A DNA stretch of 64,000 nt. Source: Crambe crambe (Eukaryota > Porifera > Demospongiae > Poecilosclerida > Crambeidae). A program made the translations under genes and the position numbers. The notes below the pieces were generated by a model. The model had not been told where the DNA came from. It made no database searches and saw nothing but the letters and a program-made list of their open reading frames with translations. This document shows, in pieces, positions 1 to 11,600 of this stretch; the stretch's first letter is position 1; each line of letters begins with the position of its first letter. The stretch covers positions 3,286,001 to 3,350,000 of the forward strand of contig OZ004587.1 of assembly GCA_963924555.1 (NCBI GenBank), in the 5' to 3' direction.

Positions 1-2
1 TA

Positions 3-443
3 AAGGATTCTAAAGCTGTTTGGTTTTCTCTGCAACCATATCGCAAGCTGTATCAAGTATATGCAGTATTGGTTCAATCAGTGTACAAGCATGGGTGAGT
101 AACTCACATTGTCATGGCTGTTTATAGCACCCATTCCATTTCTTGATACGCTTTCCTCTCATTTTTTTCCCCTTGGAGAGGATAGCTTGGGACCAACTAA
201 GAACATACTTATATTATGATAGTGCCCACATTACATGGCGCAAACCTACGTACATATGTTGCCAAAAACCTGGAAACTTTAGTGCTGCTCCTAACATCTA
301 ACCACATTTCGATTTGCAGATTGAAACAATCGTTTATGTTCTCGGAAGTAAAAGTATATATATGTCCAAACTGCAAAGGATGCACAGTACGACAAATGAG
401 AGAAATACTTGCCAAAGGAAAAAAAAAACACTCCCTCAACTGA
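3..443 (+). CDS. possible partial coding fragment at the window edge, two exons
   Basis: Not recognised. Reading from base 3, a 30-codon open stretch reaches a good donor (GTGAGT at 95). An acceptor TTTGCAG ends at 319. Joining 3-94 to 320-443 keeps the frame and ends at a TGA, giving about 72 residues with a CPNCKGC cysteine motif near the end. A second frame remains open from 314 to about 770 and shows some protein-like composition, so a frameshifted older coding sequence is also possible. The upstream part lies outside the window. It could be the 3' end of a gene or a transposon relic. Confidence is low because it rests only on frame and splice signals. Confidence 0.22.
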
Positions 444-845
444 GGGAGAGCAATGGATGCTTTAAAACAGTATACACCAGTAATAAACAATATATGATGT
501 TCAAATTCAGAAATACTGTTGGATGCAAAAGTACAGAGAGTGCTGTACATGATGCGCTAAGAAATCCAACAAAAAAGTATGCTAGGATGGAAGAAAAATC
601 ATTTGTTGCCGGGTGGAAGTTTATGTATCCCCATGTACCGTCCAATGTGACCATCCATGACATTCTTGCAGACCACGATATTGAAAATACAGTCAATATG
701 CTTGAAGAAGAAAGGTTAAAGAGATTTATTCAAGTTTTAGTATATAGAACTATTCTCGTGCCCCCCCCCCCCCCTCCCACAACAAGTACTCGCTTATTTT
801 CTTCTTCTTTTTCTCTTCCTCCCGTGCGGTACGTGTGAGAGCGCG

Positions 846-1985
846 CATAGATATGAGGTTTTACGGAATTGGAAACGCCCAATGAACATGAACTGCACAA
901 CCGAGGCGCGTTGACAGATGCGCACGCGCATGCAGCATTAATTATAATTATTAATGGCCGTGAAAGGAGATCAATATTCACTCCTTTCAAGGGAGTTAAA
1001 GTGATGTTCTGCCCCTACAGCTCACAGAATAGTACAAGTAAGCTAAGGGGAAGGTATTGAAGAAGTGAAGAGTCTGAGAGTTGAAGTTGGAGAGTCTGAG
1101 GAAGGAAGTTATTAATTATTCATAACTTTTTTCCTTGTAATTATAACTATGAGTACCTATCATTGCTCATTATACATTAATTTTATGTGATTGATTTGAA
1201 AGAAAGGCCAGAATGACTTTTGGTATTAAAATTAGACATAAATTCATTATTATTATAGCTAGATAATTTTGCCCCAAAGTTATCCGCCAGTTTCTGCTCA
1301 GTTCTCCCTCATCAGCATTATTGCAATACTTCTAGCTTTTGGCTGTTGGATTTTGACACCATCCATCTCAAGAATTCGGCTCAGTCAGCTGTCCTGTGGA
1401 CCCTATGGATATTAGGGAGGAAATATAGTAAGCTTGCCATCTCCATAGGATGACTATTGTATAGAAAACGAATGCACCAATTCCATTTACTGTTCTATCC
1501 TTTCCCTGAAACTACTAATACAGTTGCAATATTGTTAATCTATTTCTTGGGAGAGGGATTACAGTTTTAACACCACTTGCAAATGCTAGAGACAATATAC
1601 GTCAGCTAATACAAAAACTAACATTACTATTTCATGTAGCTAAAGTTTACATGCCTTTTGATCAGAAAATGAGCAACAGCAATTGATTCCATCAAGCGTG
1701 AGAGGGATTACAGTCCCATTAACCACCACAGTAGTATTTGTAGGAATAAACTTGAAAATCTGAGCTAAAATTTATTTCATACAGTAAATCTATGCCCTAG
1801 TGTATTATAGTATCATTGGCATAAGTCTTACCTCACGGATCTTGTCAGAACAGCAACTTTGACAAAAGTGCTATGTCATTCAGCTGTCAACGCGCCTAGC
1901 GCCTAGCCGGCCTCGGTTGTTAGTTGCTAACGAGAGCACGTGATCCGTTTCCAATCCCGGCCGTAAACCTCTTATATCTATGGTG
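846..1985. repeat. repeat element bounded by degenerate inverted repeats
   Basis: The segment at about 846-922 (ATAGATATGAGGTTTTACGG ... ACCGAGGCGCGTTGACAG) reappears as an imperfect reverse complement at about 1878-1985. The words GCGTTGACAG, CCGAGGC and GATTGGAAACGG also recur near 2870, 5567 and 61545. No coding potential is visible between the arms. Long C tracts lie just outside each end, at 762-775 and 2102-2120, and both are followed by nearly the same word, ACAACAAGTAC. It is probably a non-autonomous transposon. Confidence 0.45.
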
Positions 1986-2178
1986 AGCTCATGAGAGGAA
2001 GGCCTGGGAAGTGGGCCATGGGAACGAAGCTAATCGAATGCTATAGCCTTTGCTTTGGAGTCTATCACTCCATTAGAGTTGGAGATCGATTTTGTCAACT
2101 GCCCCCCCCCCCCCCCCCCCCAACAACAAGTACCGCATAGCCATCGACTCTGCCGTAGCCTTAATCATAGATAGTATA

Positions 2179-2260
2179 CTAGGGTATGTTCGTGTAACAT
2201 ATTCAATCGGCGAGCGAAACAGTTGGTGAAAGTCATTTGTACTTTGACTTATTGGACTAA
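2179..2260. repeat. dispersed repeat (GTATGTTYGTGTAACATATT family)
   Basis: This stretch, with the words GTAACATATTCAATCGGCGA and CAGTTGGTGAAAGTCATTTG, is nearly identical to 51672-51745. In both places it is followed by TATAATGCTTACCACAAGC and by a block about the same distance downstream (2345-2520 and 51785-51950). It is one interspersed repeat present twice in the window. Confidence 0.7.
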
Positions 2261-2657
2261 GCCTAAGATATTGCAGTGGTTGTGGCAGTGTGGCAGCTGC
2301 ATACACACTGACAGGAGGCTGTATAATGCTTACCACAAGCACTTAGAAAGCCATGCGCCTACAATCCACTTAGCGCCTCTATGACAAAATGCTGTAGAAA
2401 GCAATAAGCTCTAGCTATTTGTTCTAAGTGCTATGGGCACGTTTCATTTGTGGGGTCAAAGGTCAAACGAACGTGCGCATGCGTATTATAAGCTATGCCC
2501 GCTAGCTATGACGTACTGCAAATTTCACTTCCGTTTGAACATTGAGTTTTGCGTATGACCTTTGACCCTCATTACCACTGTATAAAATTGCAATACAAAA
2601 CATGCGCAGTAGCCCACGCAATTTTCAAACGCAAGTGAAATCTGCAGTACGTATATA

Positions 2658-2803
2658 CAGCGGATTTACGTTCCGTTCGAATATTCCATATGCCGTGCAA
2701 AGGAAGCATATGCTTTGTGCGTACATACATTTATATTTAAAAACAAGGCATAAGCTTCCAGTGTACGGCATACGGAATATTCGAACGGAGCGTAAATCCG
2801 CTG
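2658..2803. mobile_element. 146-bp mariner-like MITE
   Basis: Terminal inverted repeats of about 55 bp start with CAGCGGATTTACG, diverge by roughly one base in eight, and are flanked on both sides by TA. A TA target duplication with a CAG start is the Tc1/mariner pattern. There is no coding capacity. The word CCGCTGTATA recurs alone at about 46213, perhaps a solo end. Confidence 0.75.
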
Positions 2804-2805
2804 TA

Positions 2806-2862
2806 TATATCTCGAGCTCCCGTTGACATGTGATGATGACCAGAGAGTGGCTCGCTTCGCTC
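2806..2862. repeat. dispersed repeat end, 'TCTCGAGCTCCCGTTGACAT' family
   Basis: The words TATATCTCGAGCTCCCGTTG, GACCAGAGAGTGG and CTCGCTTCGCTCGCC occur here and again, in the same direction, at 51968-52010, 55863-55918 and 60949-61007. Four copies in one window mark a repeat family. The GAGCGAGC-type tail is also shared with the repeats near 44100 and 61010-61620. Confidence 0.75.
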
Positions 2863-4189
2863 GCCAATTACCGCCCCGGGATTGGAAACGGTAGCATAGG
2901 CTAATTGAAAATTCCGCGGGCACTCCGTGTTATGGTTTGCGACCAAGAAACTTACCTAGTTACGTGGGTAGCAACGGGCTGCAGCGGTCCGCTAGGAGGC
3001 GTGTGGCTGCTCTTTCACAGGGAAACTGCAAGCGGCGGTTAGTATTTATAATTTGCATCCACAATTTCAATTATTCCTACTAGTATAATGGCTAGATTCC
3101 ACACTTTAGCGATATAGAAAACTAGAAGAAAATTTGTCGGGGGAATGGTAGTCTTCATAACTTAGGTTCGTGCTTATTATCTAGTTTTGTGAGTAGAGTC
3201 ATCCTTCTTTTATAGAATGAGTGGCATTAGATACATGTTACTGCATTAATGGTGAAAATATAAACCAATTACTTAGAGCACTCATGGGAGGAAGGAAACA
3301 TCGGCTATGTACAAGAAAGTAATGGTCATGTAACCTCCATTGCTGCACTCCATTCCAGATATCCTGGTCACTCCACAGTTCATGCCAGTATTAAATGATC
3401 AATAGTGTCAATATCATTTATAGATTGCAACATGACCCTAAAAATTGTTCCAGCATTGCAGCTCCTGTGTCTCTCTAGTAACTGTGCCGGATTGATTCCA
3501 GCAAAATTGTGTTGGTAACTCTGATGACTGCATCTTGGCATTGAAGTTCATTGATAATTTTGATGGTATAATATTATATTACTAGCGAGTACCCGCAGAA
3601 ACTCTGCGCATGCCTGCGTCCGCAAAAACTCTACACACGGAATGTGTGTGTGTCCACTCACTGGCAGTGAGTGGCTACCAGTGACATATATGAAGGGTAC
3701 AAGTTATGCATGTCAAGTAAAGGTCTATTTGAGACTATTGCAAGGGCATTATCATGTCAGATTCCACTAATTGTAATGTGCAAACTTTAAGCGAGATTTA
3801 ATTGTGCAAATATTTTGATTTTAACTTGTACGCTTGAGTTTATTCTCCCTTTTCACATGCATTAATCTGTAGTGAGTCTGACTTTATTAAGTACCACAAC
3901 CTGCAATAGAGGGTTGCAAGTGTTTGCATAAGGATTGATTTTCTCACGTGCAACATAGCTAGCTAGTTACTCAATCCATTTCTCAACTGGAGTAAATCCT
4001 TTTAGTGATCAATTCCAAGTTGTCCCAAATTTCATTTTAACCAGTAAACAGTTCTTTAAGTGCAGAAGGATAATCAGTAAGAGGTAGCTAGTCCATTGTG
4101 ACAGCAGTTGAGAGCTTCACTTGCAAACCTCAAACTTGACAATGGGCCCAAGGTGCTGCTTGTTTCATTAGCACCTAGCCTATATGTCT
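2863..4189. other. intergenic, no gene seen
   Basis: I see no ORF with protein-like composition, no splice-supported exon and no RNA gene. Apart from the GGGATTGGAAACGG repeat word at 2877 it looks like unique AT-rich sequence. Confidence 0.5.
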
Positions 4190-4214
4190 TTGTTCTTCCC
4201 TGTTAGTTTTCTCC

Positions 4215-4430
4215 TAATACTCTCTCTCTCTCTCCCTTCTCTCCTTCACTCTGTACCTCTCTCTTTCTCTTGCTCTTTCATCTTCTGTCAAGTGTGTTCT
4301 TCGACTTCTCTCCCTCTCTCTCCCTTGCTCTTTCATCTTCAGTGAAATGTGCTCTCTGACTTCTTTGCCTCTCTCTCTCCCTTGATCTTCTAGTTTCTGA
4401 ACTTCAACTCTGCCTCTCTCTCCCTGAATT
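4215..4430. repeat. CT-rich low-complexity block
   Basis: The sequence is dominated by CTCTCTCT runs in which a unit of about 75 bp (CTCTTTCATCTTC ... GACTTCT) repeats two to three times with drift. Confidence 0.7.
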
Positions 4431-4689
4431 TCGCTCCATTGTATTTAAATATGAGCATGCGCAGTCATGTCTAAGTATGCACACATTCGTCGCAAGCTGA
4501 CTTCCCATCTCTCATCTTGCTACTCTGTGGGAGTTGAATTTATCCCGCTTGTGGCTGAAACTCTAGGTGGCCTCGTTGAGGATGCTATCACCTGATGCCA
4601 CCTCGTCCACCAAGCACCTTTTCGGGCATGTCACCATTGCTCTTCAGCATGGGAATGCAAGTTTATGGCTGCGACCCTGCCCCCTGAAC

Positions 4690-5115
4690 TGGATGGTCTT
4701 TAATTGTTTTACTGCTGTTGTATTTTTGTTGTTTTATTTTATCTTTCTTTTGATTTTTGTTCACTTGTTTTTTGCTTGTCCCTTGTTTGTTTGTCTTTTG
4801 GTTTCATATCATCAGAATTCAATCAAAAAAAACAACAAAAAAACAACAGCATATCTGATCTGCAAAATTATTTTGTTTTCCTTTTGGTTTCTGTTCACTT
4901 GTTTTTTTGTTTGTCCCTCTTTTGGTCACAATCATGATCATCAGAATTCAATCAAAAACAAAAAATTAAAAAAAACCCAGCATATCTGATCTGTTTTTGT
5001 TTTTTGTTTGTCCCTTATTTGTTTCTCTTTTGGTGTTATCTTATCAGAATTCAGTCAAAAACAAAAAACTATACCAAAAAAACAACAATAGCATATCTGA
5101 TTTTAAAAAAATCAA
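4690..5115. repeat. three imperfect tandem units of about 130 bp
   Basis: Units begin near 4770, 4890 and 5005. Each contains a T-rich start (TTTTGTTTGTCCC), the word ATCAGAATTCA, an A-rich run with CAAAAACAAAAAA, and the ending GCATATCTGAT. The T-rich and A-rich halves make each unit partly self-complementary. The long ORF here (4567-4989) comes from these homopolymer runs and is not a gene. Confidence 0.7.
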
Positions 5116-5133
5116 ATATTGATAGCATTGCCA

Positions 5134-5200
5134 TTGTAGTCATGCAGTAGTGGGTTGGCCGGCGAGGTCCGAGGACTCAGGTTCGAGCCCCAAATCAATT
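5134..5200 (+). repeat. tRNA-like SINE head
   Basis: The word GGTTCGAGCCCC at about 5180 matches a pol III B box. AGTAGTGGGTTGG about 30 bases upstream is a plausible degenerate A box, and GGACTCAGGTTCGAG is the usual arm preceding the B box in tRNA-derived SINEs. A T-rich tail follows. A folded tRNA cannot be completed, so this is a SINE rather than a functional tRNA gene. Confidence 0.45.
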
Positions 5201-5215
5201 AGATTTTTTTCTTTT

Positions 5216-6654
5216 TCTTTCTCAATTATTAACTGTGATGCATACCTTGACATAATGTGACGTAGTGCGTATGTACGCACTGACAAGCACATTATTATAT
5301 AGATTAGAAACTCTGCATCAATTTTTGTGATCACTTACTTGTGCATGCAAATCTATCTGAGCCAGAAAGTAATTATTATATTGTGTAGTATAATTATTGT
5401 GTAGTAGCCTTCTCGACTGATGAATAAGGAGAGGAAGAAGAGTCCATCACATCACTAGTAGCATGCACTGTATGTATTGCACATTATCACTGTATGTTCT
5501 GTAATAATTATTAGATTTAAGCGCGCGCGCGTTGACTTCATATAACACGGATTGCCCGTGGAATTGGTTCCGTTTCCAATCCCGGGGCGGTAATATACTA
5601 TCTATGCCTTAATAATACAAATGATTGAAGAAAGAGCTGCTTGATATTGCAATATGTATGTATATGTATATATTGTATAAGAGATATGTATGTATAAGAG
5701 ATATGCTAGGTCTTGCAATTCTACACAATTTTAAATATGAACTATACATTATGCCAATGGTGTGCTCACAACAAGCCTTGTGCTTCTTTCCCATGCTAGG
5801 GACCATGCTAGGGCTAGGGCTCTAGTAACTTTAGTGGAGAGCAACTCTTCTGCTACCTAATAGGCAAGGCCAATTAGACCTCAGCAGCAATCAGGTGTAT
5901 CCTATCTTAATAGCACCTCCTCTACCACTGATGCTACTGCGTCCAGGTAGCAGGATATTGAGCAAAGTTATTAAACACCCATGAGGGTTTTGAGTTGAGT
6001 TGTCCCCAGAAGGACATTGAGTCAAGTATGAGCAAAGTTTGGAGGGACATTTAGCAGGGTTTTACCAGAAGGACATTGAGAGTTATGAGCATAGCTGTTA
6101 CGAAAATAGCTAGTAAGGTTCTTTATGAAATACCACTTTTGCTCACTCAACCTTTGACAAAAGTTCACCTATTTTTTAAGCAAAAACAGGGTACCACAGG
6201 GGGTGTTGACTCGATACATCCTTAGAGTGAACCCTAATCACACTGAAATTGAACCCTCCCCCCTGGTAGGCATAGGGTTTTGCCCTAGTTGTGGGGCCAA
6301 AATGGGCCCAGGATGGGTTCAGCGTGGCCCACAGGGGTTGGGGGGGCCCCCTGCAGCCCCCCAAGAGACCCCGTCCAGGAATGATGAATGAATGACTAAA
6401 AGAGGCTGCCAATTATGCTACAATAAACCAATTTTCTTACCTATTTTTAAAGCAGAAGTATTTTTGTTGAGCATAATAGGGCAGGGGTTCTGGCATTGGA
6501 GCATAGCATAATAGGGAAGGAAAAAAGCATAATTTGCATGTCTCTAATGTAACACAAAAACTCACTGTGTGATCCTTGCGCCAAGAATATGATCAGGGAA
6601 GTCATGCACATCCTGTTACACAAGCACAATCATACAGATCGCTATTTAGAAGAT
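5216..6654. other. intergenic, no gene seen
   Basis: No convincing exon. It holds a GCGCGCGCGC run at 5521 and an inverted copy of the CCGTTTCCAATCCCGGGGCG word at 5570 shared with 1945 and 2870. A G/C-rich patch at 6240-6370 gives a spurious ORF on each strand. Confidence 0.45.
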
Positions 6655-6995
6655 TTTGATGTGTAAGTGGCAGGCAGGGTGCATACATAGCTTAGAGCTG
6701 TAGAAAATATAGGCTCGCAAAGTGGATTTTAGGCTCAATTATAATCCAGCTAGATTGTTTTCTACAGCACATAGGCTCTAAGCTCATCAAAGTGGATTGT
6801 AGGCAGACTGTAGGCTCAATGGATTGTTTTCTACAGCATATAGGCTCTAAGCTTATCAAAGTAGATTGTAGGCTCAATTGTAACAGCTAGAAGCACATAG
6901 GCTCTTAGCTCATCAGAGTCAATTGTAATAAATTGAGCCTACAATACTTTGATGAGCTTAGAGCCTATGTGCTGTAGAAAACAAGAATTACAATT
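6655..6995. repeat. short tandem repeats ending in an inverted copy
   Basis: A unit of about 75-80 bp (ATAGGCTCTAAGCTCATCAA, then GTGGATTGTAGGC and GTTTTCTACAGCA) is repeated about three times between 6705 and 6910. A reverse-complement copy follows at 6932-6985 (TTGATGAGCTTAGAGCCTAT, GTGCTGTAGAAAAC). The RNA of either strand would fold into a branched hairpin. Confidence 0.7.
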
Positions 6996-6999
6996 GAGC

Positions 7000-8608
7000 A
7001 TGTGCACATGCCTGGGGCATTTTACCTCATCATATATTATTTCAATGAGTTGAGAGTCAGCTCGCTTGCTGAACTAGTATATCGCATGCAAATTCTGTTA
7101 AGTCATTATGGTAATACCATAGCTACCCCAGACTGGACCACAGACTGGCACAGATTAACTAAACTCTTGCAAATGATGCCCCATACGCATCATTTTAATG
7201 AGATAGTTTGTATTTGATGGCTGATAGTAATGTGCCTTTGAACCTTTAAAATAGTAAAACCACCCGTTAATGTTTATGTTAATCTTGGAACTATGTTTGT
7301 ATCCATTTCTGATCATCCAATTGTAGGTACCCAGTTTGTTAAATGGCAGCTATAGCTATTTCTGAACATTCACACCTGCAGCTGATTGCACTGAGGGGTG
7401 CCTGCTATTTTTTTCAGGTGCTAAAGGCTGCTGGTCCAACTCCATTGGGTAGGCACAATTCGAAAATAGACCTCAACGGATTCACCTTCAACAGCTAGAT
7501 TACGATTGTGCTTCCATCATGCAATACAGACAAAAAGCATTCAGTAAAATGGAGAAGACACCATCCTCATTGCTGATGACTGGCTTATGTCATAGAGGGT
7601 ATGCCTATACTTGGAAAAGCTAAAGAATTGAGTTATGGGGATTATACTGTCATCAACAGGCTGTATGATTGCCCACACTAAAAGAAATGGGATAATTATT
7701 ACAAGAATTACTGACTTGAACACTAAGAATAGCATAATCATAGCAGAATTTCACCACAATAAAATATTAAACTTTCATTCTAGGGTTAATGGTAAATTCC
7801 TCTAGTACTAGTAGTAAATTAAAATGGTTAACCTTATCATCATAATTATATGCAATACTAGCTGATATTGGGTAAACCTCCTACATTTTGTAAAGACTGC
7901 TGTACGTACATCATCAGCAGATCTAGAATATGTCTGACAGGTTTTAAGGAAATTAGTTGATCTACACCACATGAAAAGATAATACTAGCTGACTAAGTTA
8001 AGTATTTTAGTCGTTCTATATATATCTGAAGTTACTCCAAAAGAGGACAATACATAATACTACACTCTATACAGGACAACTTCTCCATAAAACATGTCCA
8101 TTACTTGGTACTTAAACAAGGACACAATGTAGGATGCATTCAGCCATTGTCATCGGTCATTCATGATAAGTACAAAAGGCTGCAGAATCCTGACTGGCTT
8201 CCAATGCTTCCAAGCATAGATCCATTGGCAAAGTGAAGATAGCCAGAGACGCAGACTCAAACTGAACTCACAGGAATATTAAAACAACTTTGAATCAAAA
8301 AATACATAGCTAGTAGAGTATAATTATGTAGTTACACACAAACACTACAGATAGCTATGATGTTCTAGACTTGATGCCTAAAAATTTGACATAAATAACT
8401 TCCACTACATATACACAAAACATAAAAACCCTGTCCATACATATTTAAAATTTGCTAAAAATAACACTACTTTTCATGTACAAGATAACACAGCAGTTTC
8501 TAATGCTGTCATGTGACAATTAATAATGGTGCATGGTAATTGAGGATGAGCAGAATCAAGTAATATTCTTTCACAAAGTCAAAGTCCTTGATTCCCATGG
8601 CTAGCTAG
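7000..8608. other. intergenic and likely 3' UTR of the PSTPIP-like gene
   Basis: No coding exon is seen. The part next to 8609 is probably the 3' untranslated region of the minus-strand PSTPIP-like gene. Several AATAAA or ATTAAA-type words in minus orientation fit, but I cannot place the cleavage site. Confidence 0.4.
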
Positions 8609-11600
8609 CTAATTATCTTCTTCATAGGTCTCCACATAAGCCGAAGGGAACATACCCATCCGTCCTTTGCATTGCCCACACCACCATACATCATCCTCCT
8701 TGCCGACTACTGTCACTATGTCTCCCTCAGTCAAGGGCAGCTCCTGTTCACCCTGAGCTTCATAATCATACAATGCTACAACCTGCAAGGGGAATACATA
8801 ATACATGACTGCATTAACCAGTAATGTACACCAAATGTTTTATCAGATCAAACTGCATAATGCACATACGTACCTTGTCCATTGACTTTGGAGCAGCATA
8901 ATAGCCATCTTCTACCAACTGAGAAGGGTCCAGGGTTTCATTTATTGATGAGTACACAGCTAGAGAAATAGGAGGGGAGAAATGCATAGTATACAGAAAT
9001 CCAATTACTGTTTCAAGACTATCAGTTTACAACCTGGCTATAACTGCTTCAATGTGTGTACTAGTTGACTTATCCAGATACAGGCTATGGCTACAGCTGA
9101 CTATAAACTTTAATTTTAATACCACAATACTCACAGTCTAATTCGGGTGGTCTTTCATCAGGAGCTGGAGGCAGTGGTGGAAACTCTTTATGTGTGGTGC
9201 TACTGCTACTTGGGTTCATGGACACTGCTCCACCAACACGTACACCTGTAACAACATTAAACACCAGGATAACAGAGATACACTATCAAAGGAAGGAAAA
9301 AACAGGCCAAAACTGATGAAGTAATGGTGGTGGGACTTCCTAAGAGGCCCCCCTTCACTACAGCTGTCGTGGAACTCTAAGTAGGCTCTCCCTCAGTGTC
9401 TAGTGAAGTATAAACAAGCTAGGACACGCATAGTGAAGGATGAACCAGCTAGCTTCATAGTGATCGCACTCTGCCTTAATTCTGATGTGATATGTCTAAC
9501 TAATGATTGATGAACCAGGATGTACCACATTGAATGATGAACAAGCATGTACCCCCAATATAATGACACGACCAACAGACCACCCAGTATTCATTGCCAA
9601 GTGCACTGACCTGAACCTCCCAAAGTGTCTGTGGGATGATAGAAGTTGATATAGTGAATGCGCAGCGGTCGCTCTGTCCCTGTTCGCTTTTCTCTAACAA
9701 ATAAGTCAATATCACCATCCACATTGCACTTCTCAAGCGATTTCCGAATGTTTTCACATGACTACAGTTCAAACAATAACACCATCACTATATCAAAAAA
9801 TATCAGATTTCTGAAATTTATACCAAAAATGACAGCCAAGTCTACTTTCTGAGCCATTTTAGAACATACATACGTAAGGTTCTAGATGACCGAATACCTT
9901 CCAAGTAGTAAACCTCAAATAGGTTCACTTAGAAGCCCTCACTCTTAGGGCATAATTATTTGTAACTATTTGGTAATACGTATATATGTATGTGTAAATA
10001 TAGTACATACACACATAAATTTACATACATTACAGGATTTTCTCAAATTCAGAGGTACATCATTATACGTACGTGCCATTAAAATTACCCAGTCTTGCTT
10101 GATTGTCAACCCTTTACCAACCCAAGATAAAGGACTGCTTAAGCCTGAAATAGGCTATTAGTGAAAAATTAAATGGTCTCACATATAACACACAAATGTA
10201 GGCCTAACAACTATTGCCTCGCCCTGTGACCTTCATTATCCCACTGACCTCATCAACCTGTACTGTTGCCTGTGAGCAGAGGTTGCAGAAAGTCCACATT
10301 TGATGACGAAGGTAAGCTATCCGCTGTTCTTCCAACTCTTGGAATTGCTATTACAATATTAGTGTACACTACAATACATATTTGAAAAGGGGATACCCAT
10401 GATGTTAGCATGAATCATGAACCAGCAGCAATTGACAAGCTAAACAAGTAATAGTTATGACTGGCACAGTCAGTGATAACTATTTTGTCCTACACTTATT
10501 CACTACTAGTTGTCATGAAAAAAATTCCCCCAGTATCTAAGTTTCTTCAAAAGCTTCTAGTTCATCACTTCTCAGAAAGCAACTTTGTCCACAAGGTGGA
10601 AAAGAAAAGTTGTCACCACCTCTGAAGCAGCTTAATTCTATAACTGAAGATGGTTTTTATTCTATTCAGTGACTGACTATCTTCATTTGCATATTCTAAT
10701 CACTATTATTGATTAGCTGAATCCTTACAAATGCAGTAGTTTTGTTGCACAGGGAACTGGTTACAATAATACATGATACACATCACAATAATTATGTAAC
10801 CATTAAATTAGCAACCACAGTTATTCATTTCCTACTCAAAAATAATGTGTGGGGAATGTAATAGTGGACAGGTAAGCTCATAATAATGTCAATCTTATTG
10901 GAGTGATGCATTATGACTTACTTTGCATAAAAGTTCCATTTCCCTTTCCCATAAAACTCTAGACTCTTCCAAGACTCGCACACTCTCTTGATATGCCAAA
11001 TCAGCATTATTTGCCGCTTGTTTTGTGGTCTATAATTATAACTGACTACTGTCAAAACATTGAAAGTAAAGCACAAGCTATATATTAATTATTGCTGGTC
11101 ACCAGATCCTCCGATAAATCACACTTTTAGGTACAACTTGAGGAACTGTGCTAAAGCTATGACCTTCCAGCCTCAGTCCCAAGCACTTACAGCATAACAG
11201 GAACTGAATGTCTTTTATAGACTTCAGCATTTCGTATTCAAGAATTTGCTTTTTTGAAATTAAAAATGAAAACCATTGAAACCGAATGTGTGTCAGAACT
11301 TGCTAGGTACTATAAAAAAAAGAGTATGGTGAGGCACAAGAGTGTTCATCATGTGAGGACCAACTGAAAATTGATTATACCCAAGTCATGTGACCAGCAA
11401 TAATACACTAATGACAAACCTAGCTAACTTTGCGTCTTTTAATGAGGCATACTCAGATGGTGTGCACGAGGTTACATACTTACCTCCATCTTTCTCGCTG
11501 ATTGGGTCAGCTCCTTGGGTTTGGCCTGGGGATTAGAGTGCAGTTTATTGTTATTGTCATCTGCCTTGTCAGCATCTCTGCACTTGTTCTCATATGTGCT

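Noticed and set aside
4567-4989. 140-codon plus-strand ORF rich in Phe and Leu
   Set aside because: It lies in the T-rich tandem repeat; the residue pattern follows the homopolymer runs and there is no family signal.
5134-5200. Functional tRNA gene
   Set aside because: A B-box-like word is present, but a cloverleaf cannot be completed, so it is listed as a SINE head.
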